From contig NZ_JAUSVL010000001.1 of NCBI RefSeq assembly GCF_030814695.1, positions 3,756,227-3,820,226 on the forward strand: a stretch of 64,000 bases of DNA, in the 5' to 3' direction. Under the pieces are notes generated by a model that saw only the letters and a list, made by a program, of their open reading frames with translations, was not told where the DNA came from and did no database searches. The DNA is from Oligosphaera ethanolica. Lineage in GTDB: Bacteria > Verrucomicrobiota > Lentisphaeria > Oligosphaerales > Oligosphaeraceae. The position numbers were made by a program, and so were the translations under genes. Every line of letters starts with the position of its first letter. Positions within the stretch are counted from its first letter, which is position 1. This document shows, piece after piece, positions 54,681 through 64,000 of this stretch.

Positions 54681-54984
54681 GTTCTGCCACACGGCTGGGC
54701 GTGGGGACACAAGGGTAGCCGGGCGTTATAAACACTATAAGGATTATAAGACAGCCCCACGGCGCGCCGTGACAGCACGAGCAGCAGGGGCGGACCTGTG
54801 TGTCCGCCCTGGGCATGAACCGTCGCCATGCCGATGTGTGTGGCAGGCTGCGCGGGTTTTCAGCGCCAAAGGCGCGGCCTATAAAACACTGCTTGGGTTC
54901 CCCGGCCTGTTTGGCCCCAGTCAGCTTCGCCGACTGGGGCCAAACAGGCCGGGGAACACGAACCATAATGGCACGCTACCTAGG
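54681..54984. repeat. Spacer with long palindrome
   Basis: A 26-bp-arm palindrome spans about 54897-54956 (arms GTTCCCCGGCCTGTTTGGCC and beyond, loop AGCTTCGC). Core and loop match the hairpin at 45981-46025. An open frame crosses this stretch but has no coding character; it only leads into the dihydroorotase fragment. Confidence 0.7.
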
Positions 54985-55530
54985 GCGACGCTCCGCTTGG
55001 CCCAGCAGCACGGTCTGCCCGTCACCGGCGAGGCCTGCCCCCATCATCTCTTCCTAACCGACGAAGCCTGCCGGACTTTCGGCGTGAATGCCAAAATGGC
55101 CCCGCCGCTCCGCGAAGAAGCCGACCGCCAGGCGCTTATCGACGGCTTGCGCGATGGCACACTCTGCGCCATCGCTACCGACCACGCGCCGCATAGCGCC
55201 GACGAGAAAGCCGCCGGCTGGACTAAAGCGCCCTTCGGTATCATCGGCCTCGAAGCCGCCGTGCCACTCTGCCTCTCTGAACTCTATAATAAAGGCGTGC
55301 TTACGCTCCCGCAGCTCATCGCGCTCTTCACCGTTGGTCCCAGAAAGGTACTGGGCCTACCCGTGGGTAGCCTCGAACTCGGTGCTACGGCTGATGTCAC
55401 TATCCTCGACCTGGACGCCAAGCACAGCATCAGTGTCGAGTCCTTCGCCTCACGCTCCCGCAATTGCCCATACGACGGCTGGCAATGCCGCGGTAAGGTC
55501 GTCGGGACCCTGGTCGGAAGCAGTCGATAG
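54985..55530 (+). pseudogene. pyrC: Dihydroorotase C-terminal fragment
   Basis: About 180 codons matching the second half of class I dihydroorotase. LAQQHGLPVTGEACPHHLFL (metal-binding His region), NAKMAPPLREEADRQAL, then ATDHAPHSADEKAAGW (catalytic Asp) and FGIIGLEAAVPLCLSELY. The end is GATADVTILDLDAKHSISVE. The N-terminal half with the first metal ligands (the HxH strand and the carbamylated lysine) is missing, replaced by palindromic repeat sequence, and there is no start or ribosome-binding site. It is the remainder of a gene destroyed at its 5' end. Confidence 0.85.
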
Positions 55531-55608
55531 ACGGGCCAGGTACGGTCGGCGTGGATGGCGAGTGCGGGAAATGAGCCGTCTTGTCGGAGTGGGCGGGACG
55601 CCCACTCC

Positions 55609-55708
55609 ACGGCCGGGATATGTACGCGCTACGGCCGGGATATGTACGCGCTACGGCCGGGATATGTACGCGCTACGGCCGGGATATGTACGCGCTACGG
55701 CCGGGATA
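55609..55708. repeat. 22-bp tandem repeat, four copies plus a partial
   Basis: The unit is ACGGCCGGGATATGTACGCG plus two bases, repeated without change from 55609 and ending in a partial unit that turns into GGAACGCC. Just before it GAGTGGGCGG and CCGCCCACTC-like arms (GTGGGCGGGACGCCCAC) form a hairpin. It lies between the dihydroorotase fragment and the rRNA promoters. Confidence 0.9.
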
Positions 55709-55928
55709 GGAACGCCGGGACGGGGCCGCCATGGACACCCGAGGACGTCTTGACGCTGAAAGAGGCCTTGGACTGCCAACAACCAATCTCAAAAAGAATC
55801 TGCGGTAATCTGCGACATCTGTGGATAAAAAAAGCTCCCCGCACCACGACCGGAAGCCGGGGCGTCCAGATCTGTATGGCCGGTGGCGAAAAAAGGCGAA
55901 AAAATCCGTCTTTTTGCGGGCAGGTGGC

Positions 55929-56153
55929 TTGCTAGTTGGCGAATGCGTGGCATAGTAATGCTTCGCGCCCCCCAAACGGGTCGCAACGATCCTTAGCAAA
56001 AAAATTATTGGAGAAAGCTGGCCGAGGGGCTTGCAGACTGCCGAAGGCGGTTTACAGTAAGTAACTCGGACGGAACACTTTGCGCTTGATCCAAACAGAA
56101 TTTCCAAAAAAAGTTCTGGCTGGGCTTGCGAAAGTGGAAAGCTCCGATAAAGT
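55929..56153 (+). promoter_or_regulatory. Three tandem promoter-like sites of the rRNA operon
   Basis: TTGCTA (55929) with CATAGT (55951); TTGCAG (56031) with TACAGT (56053); TTGCGA (56126) with TAAAGT (56148). All have a 16-base spacer. The first and third are followed by TAATGCT, suggesting duplication. The last is about 200 bases before the 16S gene. Spacer 55709-55928 holds no recognisable gene. Confidence 0.5.
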
Positions 56154-56350
56154 AATGCTCCGCCTCACCTGAGGCAGGAAAAGCTCCTTGGCAACTGAGC
56201 AGCGAAATATAGTGCGATTGTCACGATGAATTGAATTATCGGTGACGGCAACAAAGCGCGTTCCTTCGGGAATGTGGCGTACGCTGTCACCCCCCCTTGA
56301 GAAGTTATTAAAGAACAGGGCATTCCTTCGGGGATGCGTTCGAACTTTTC

Positions 56351-57862
<1,512 letters not shown>

Positions 57863-57999
57863 CTAAGGAAACGCAAGGGTCGCAAGACCTGCGCGTGCCG
57901 GCGTGGCAATGTCAGTCATTATATTTCGCTGCTCAGCAGCCAAAGGATCAGCTCTTTGGTGCAACAAGAAGAAAATGGGCGGCTCGAGGCCGTTTTACT

Positions 58000-58075
58000 G
58001 GGGCCGTAGCTCAGTTGGTAGAGCGCCTGCTTTGCAAGCAGGATGCCGCGGGTTCGAGTCCCACCGGCTCCACCA
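58000..58075 (+). tRNA. tRNA-Ala (TGC)
   Basis: 76 nt with encoded CCA. GGGGCCG pairs with CGGCTCC, giving the G3-U70 identity pair. Anticodon loop TTTGCAA gives TGC. In the 16S-23S spacer. Confidence 0.97.
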
Positions 58076-58134
58076 GCTTTACTGGCGGTGTACCCGGAGA
58101 CGCGTTCTCCAGGCCAGCCGGACCGGAACAATGT

Positions 58135-58211
58135 GGGCGCGTAGCTCAGTTGGTTAGAGCGCGTCTCTGATAAGGACGAAGTCCCTGGTTCGAGTCCAGG
58201 CGCGCCCACCA
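58135..58211 (+). tRNA. tRNA-Ile (GAT)
   Basis: 77 nt with encoded CCA. GGGCGCG pairs with CGCGCCC. Anticodon loop CTGATAA gives GAT. In the 16S-23S spacer, after tRNA-Ala. Confidence 0.97.
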
Positions 58212-58413
58212 TATTTTCCGCTGAGGCGACACGGTGAAGACCCGCGAGGGTCCCAGCCGGTTGCGACAGTGTTGCTCTTTGAAAATCTGCAGTAGTGAAG
58301 AATCAGAAGAAGAAGAATGTTGAACCGCGCGTTCCACCCTGTCCATGTCGGGCCGGGGGATCAAGGAACGCGCAATGGAACCGGACAGTGTCCGACCGCT
58401 GAAACACTTTGGC

Positions 58414-61359
<2,946 letters not shown>

Positions 61360-61509
61360 CTTTCCCCCCGGCACCCCGCCCCTCAACAGGCGGAGTCCCG
61401 GCGGGAAAACAACAAGGCGAATCGGATACCACCGCTCGAACGGCGGACGGTTCCAGACAACATGAGGCTTCTTCAACCTCCACAACTACTGCAGGTTTTC
61501 TTCCATCTT

Positions 61510-61627
61510 GGACTGGTGGCTTTGGCGGGGATGTCACACCCGTTCCCATCTCGAACACGGCCGTTAAGCTCCCCAGTGGCGATGATACTACGCTCAAGAG
61601 CGTGGGAAAGTAGCGCGCTGCCAGTCC
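61510..61627 (+). rRNA. rrf: 5S ribosomal RNA
   Basis: GGACTGG at the 5' end pairs with CCAGTCC at the 3' end. CCCGTTCCCATCTCGAACAC is the conserved 5S loop region, and GGGAAAGTAG precedes the closing helix. Confidence 0.93.
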
Positions 61628-61634
61628 TTTTTTT

Positions 61635-61684
61635 AAGCCCGGGGCCCGTTGGTAAAATACACCGACGGGCCCCGGGCTTTTTTT
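61635..61684 (+). terminator. rRNA operon terminator
   Basis: AGCCCGGGGCCCGTTGG pairs with CCGACGGGCCCCGGGCT around TAAAATACA, followed by eight or more T. Confidence 0.93.
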
Positions 61685-62212
61685 TGCCTCACGGCAATGC
61701 CGTGAGGCTACCGAGGGTGTTTTTTCCTCACGCGAAGGCGCGAAGGCGCGAAGAAGACAAAGAAAAATGGCGGCCTGTCTTGCCGCTGCGCGGCAATTCA
61801 CGCCGCCGATAAAAAGGCGCGAAGGCTGGCAGGGGGCTTTTTTTTCCTCACGCGAAGGCGCGAAGGCGCGAAGAAGACAAAGAAAAATGGCGGCCTGTCT
61901 TGCCGCTGCGCGGCAATTCACGCCGCCGATAAAAAGGCGCGAAGGCTGGCAGGGGGGCAGGGCGTTCAGTGCCTCGCGGCAATGCCGTGAGGCTACCGAG
62001 GGTATTTTTTCCTCACGCGAAGGCGCGAAGGCGCGAAGAAGACAAAGAAAAATGGCGGCCTGTCTTGCCGCTGCGCGGCAATTCACGCCGCCGATAAAAA
62101 GGCGCGAAGGCTGGCGGGGGGGCAGGGCGTTCAGTGCCTCACGGCATTGCCGTGAGGCTACCGAGGGTATTTTTTCCTCACGCGAAGGCGCGAAGGCGCG
62201 GTTTGCTCGGGC
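61685..62212. repeat. Block of three to four long imperfect repeats
   Basis: A unit with CCTCACGGCAATGCCGTGAG, GCTACCGAGGGT, a T-run, CCTCACGCGAAGGCGCGAAG (GCGCGAAG repeated), ACAAAGAAAAATGGCGGCC, TGCCGCTGCGCGGCAATTCA and AAAAAGGCGCGAAGGCTGGC occurs from about 61686, 61843, 61974 and 62137. The second copy lacks the first palindrome and the fourth is cut short. Both strands stay open by chance. It directly abuts the stop of the HAD gene. Confidence 0.88.
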
Positions 62213-62213
62213 C

Positions 62214-62981
62214 TTATTTTTTGAGCCAGCTGGTGAAGCGGTCTATGCTGAGGCAGTGGATGTCTGGGTGTTGTTCGGCCTGGGCGCATTCGGTGGGGGT
62301 GCCGTAGCCCCACGGTGCGAAGTAGAGTTGGACATTTTGCAGGGCGGGATTGTGGTGAACAGCGAGGAGGGTGTCCAAGCGGTCTTCGACGAAGTGGACG
62401 CGGACGTCGTTTTCCTTCAAGAGATCTGCCAGCAGGACTTCTTTTTTGACTTTGCGGTCGAGTCCCCAGATCAAATTGGTAGGGAAGGGCAGGTGTTGAC
62501 TGTTGAAGATTGCGGCGACGAAGCGTTCCTGTTTGGTGGTGAGGATATAGAGGCGCTTATTTTGGCGCAGCGCGGCTCGCAGGGCGTCGATGACGCCGGG
62601 ATAGAAGCTATGGCGGTCGAGCCAGGCGGGGAGGTCCGTGCGGATCCATTCGTCGCGGACTGCGCCAAAGAGGGTGATGAGATCATCCTTGTTCTTGCCA
62701 AGTTCACGGAGTGCCTGATCAACGTGCTGGTGAAGGTCATCGCGGAAGGCGTTAATGGGGGCTTTTTCTACGAGCATGCGGATCATGACGATGGCCTGGT
62801 AGCCAATTTCCAAGTAAGGCCTGACGGTGCGGAATTGTTCGACGATATCGTCGGGGGCGTCGCTGCCTGGCATGGCCAGAGTAGGCCAGAGTTGGCTGGC
62901 GGCGCGCCAGGCGCTGACTGCGGTTTCATCGGCGCTGTTGCAGATGACGCCATCGAAATCCAAAGCGAAGAGGTCATTCAT
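62214..62981 (-). CDS. HAD-like hydrolase
   Basis: 255 residues. MNDLFALDFDGVICNSADET has the DxD motif I of HAD phosphatases. LYILTTKQERFVAAIF is motif II (Thr), KKEVLLADLLKEN supplies the motif III lysine and VHFVEDRLDTLLAV motif IV (ED). A large helical cap lies between residues 25 and 130. Proteins like this are found in cyanobacteria and PVC bacteria with unknown substrates. The start ATG 62981 has only a weak ribosome-binding site; longer frames upstream run through low-complexity sequence and are unlikely. Confidence 0.82.
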   Translation of the reverse strand: MNDLFALDFDGVICNSADETAVSAWRAASQLWPTLAMPGSDAPDDIVEQFRTVRPYLEIGYQAIVMIRMLVEKAPINAFRDDLHQHVDQALRELGKNKDDLITLFGAVRDEWIRTDLPAWLDRHSFYPGVIDALRAALRQNKRLYILTTKQERFVAAIFNSQHLPFPTNLIWGLDRKVKKEVLLADLLKENDVRVHFVEDRLDTLLAVHHNPALQNVQLYFAPWGYGTPTECAQAEQHPDIHCLSIDRFTSWLKK

Positions 62982-63151
62982 GATGGTCGGTATATCCTGT
63001 TGCGAGTGGAGCCTGGGAGAGAAGGGGGTAGGGAATGCGAATGGCAGTGGCAAGACGCTGCTCTGCGAGCGGGGTGAGACGGTTACCGGGGTGGGATGGG
63101 GAGAAGAGGGCAGGGGGGCGGTGGGAGAACAGCCGCGCGCTGGCATTGTTC

Positions 63152-63874
63152 TCAGTCCTGCGCGCTGTCTTCCTGCAAGATTTTCAACAGCGCTTGTGAA
63201 GCGGCCTGGCGTTCGGCGCTGCGGTGGCTGCTGCCGCTGCCTTGGCCCATTTCGACGTTGTTGATGCTGACACTGACGACGAAGTTCGGGTCGTGAACCG
63301 GGCCATCGCAGGATAGCACGCTGTATTTGGGCTTGCACTTGAAGCGGTCTTGGCTTAGCTCCTGCAGAGTGCCCTTGGGGTTGTCCTTTGCCAGGAGCAG
63401 GCGTTTGCTGTCGGCCACTGGCGGGAGCAGTCGCAGGCAAAGGGTGCGAGCAGCGTCCATGCCACCATCGAGATAGACGGCGGCGAGGAAGGCCTCAAAG
63501 AGGTCACCAAGAATGGACTGCCGTTCTCGGCCACCGGTCTGGTCCTCGCCTTTGCCGAGGAGAATGGCCTCTTGCAGCCCGAGTTTCTTGGCATAGGAGG
63601 CAGTGGCCGACTCATTGGCCAAAGTCGCACGCAGGCGGGTTAAGGGGCCTTCCTTGTCATCCGGCAGTGATGCGAAGAGCAGGTCGGAGAGAATAAGTTG
63701 GAGGACGGAGTCGCCAAGGAATTCCAGTCGTTGGTTGTCAGGTGGCGATGGAGTTTGTTCGGCAGCAAAAGATGGGTGGGTCAAAGCCTGGGTCAGTAGG
63801 TTCAAGTCCTTGAAGTGATAGTCGCATCGTGTCTGCAGTTGCTCTTGAATGTCAGTTGAAACAGTAAGGGTCAT
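63152..63874 (-). CDS. rnc: Ribonuclease III
   Basis: 240 residues. The RNase III signature NQRLEFLGDSVLQLILSDLL includes the catalytic E and D. ERQSILGDLFEAFLAAVYLD is the second catalytic segment (D and E). A double-stranded RNA-binding domain follows from about residue 165 (GTLQELSQDRFKCKPKYSVL, GSGSSHRSAERQAASQALL). It processes rRNA precursors, fitting its place near the rRNA operon, though it is on the opposite strand. ATG 63874 has no clear ribosome-binding site. Confidence 0.95.
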   Translation of the reverse strand: MTLTVSTDIQEQLQTRCDYHFKDLNLLTQALTHPSFAAEQTPSPPDNQRLEFLGDSVLQLILSDLLFASLPDDKEGPLTRLRATLANESATASYAKKLGLQEAILLGKGEDQTGGRERQSILGDLFEAFLAAVYLDGGMDAARTLCLRLLPPVADSKRLLLAKDNPKGTLQELSQDRFKCKPKYSVLSCDGPVHDPNFVVSVSINNVEMGQGSGSSHRSAERQAASQALLKILQEDSAQD

Positions 63875-63972
63875 ATTGTTTTTTGCCGTATCTACGTTAT
63901 CTTAATACGCTTGTTTTTTCCCACACAGTGATTTAATCCCGCAACCTGTGATACTATGATGGAGGTTTCCGT

Positions 63973-64000
63973 ATGTACGAGGCAGCTGATCTGCGTAAAG
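63973..64000 (+). CDS. Start of a gene, possibly elongation factor P (partial)
   Basis: ATG 63973 with GGAGG 7 bases before it opens MYEAADLRK, then the window ends. Elongation factor P proteins often begin like this (M-x-x-x-x-D-x-R/K-K-G). Nine residues are too few for a firm call. Divergent from rnc. Confidence 0.35.

Noticed and set aside
54679..54984. N-terminal part of the 283-residue frame preceding the dihydroorotase fragment
   Set aside because: It reads through a terminator and a long palindrome with no similarity to dihydroorotase; treated as non-coding.
55609..55708. CRISPR array or coding repeat
   Set aside because: The 22-bp units are directly joined with no spacers.

Overview
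The window looks like a chromosomal segment of a PVC-superphylum bacterium, most likely Lentisphaerota. Three secreted proteins carry the type II pseudopilin signal ([20 protein letters not shown]) with a C-terminal DGH/DTH motif, a family greatly expanded in that phylum and in Planctomycetes, and the rRNA genes form a 16S-tRNA-Ala-tRNA-Ile-23S-5S operon. The assignment rests on recognition, not on a database search.

Region 1 (about 0.5-33 kb) is an accessory island. Under its insertion sequences lies one minus-strand operon, read from 30.8 kb down to 2 kb. It holds at least five TIR-domain proteins, one DUF4062-NACHT-TPR protein, a polytopic membrane protein and unknown helical proteins. Neighbouring genes overlap by 4-8 bases even where IS elements now separate the pieces. 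Three of the TIR proteins share a C-terminal domain I cannot name. Five elements sit inside the operon: an unclassified IS, an IS1634-like element, an IS4/DUF4372 element carrying an IS66 element that itself carries a recombinase-in-trio (RIT) element, an IS3 element, and a second IS66 with a RIT deletion derivative. A sixth element lies just upstream. Collapsing target duplications restores open frames in the NACHT gene, in the 3' part of one TIR gene and in the membrane-protein gene. Two other TIR genes have in-frame stops. At its downstream end the operon runs into a TIR stub, a SAICAR-synthetase-like gene and a thymidylate-kinase-like gene.

Region 2 (33-54 kb) is ordinary chromosome: pseudopilin genes with canonical sigma-70 promoters, an NfnAB/SudBA-type pair, a secreted nitroreductase-like protein, a HAD phosphatase, a ClC channel with CBS domains, an alpha/beta hydrolase, an ABC ATPase, a eukaryotic-type HisA, a Gfo/Idh/MocA oxidoreductase, a Bat-like membrane protein, tRNA-Leu, priA and gdhA. 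The gdhA leader contains an intrinsic terminator. Intergenic spaces hold dispersed palindromic repeats and a 59-bp tandem array.

Region 3 (54-64 kb) has tRNA-His, a 5'-truncated dihydroorotase fragment, a 22-bp tandem repeat, the rRNA operon behind three tandem promoter-like sites, a long repeat block, a HAD hydrolase gene, rnc, and the first codons of a gene that may be efp.
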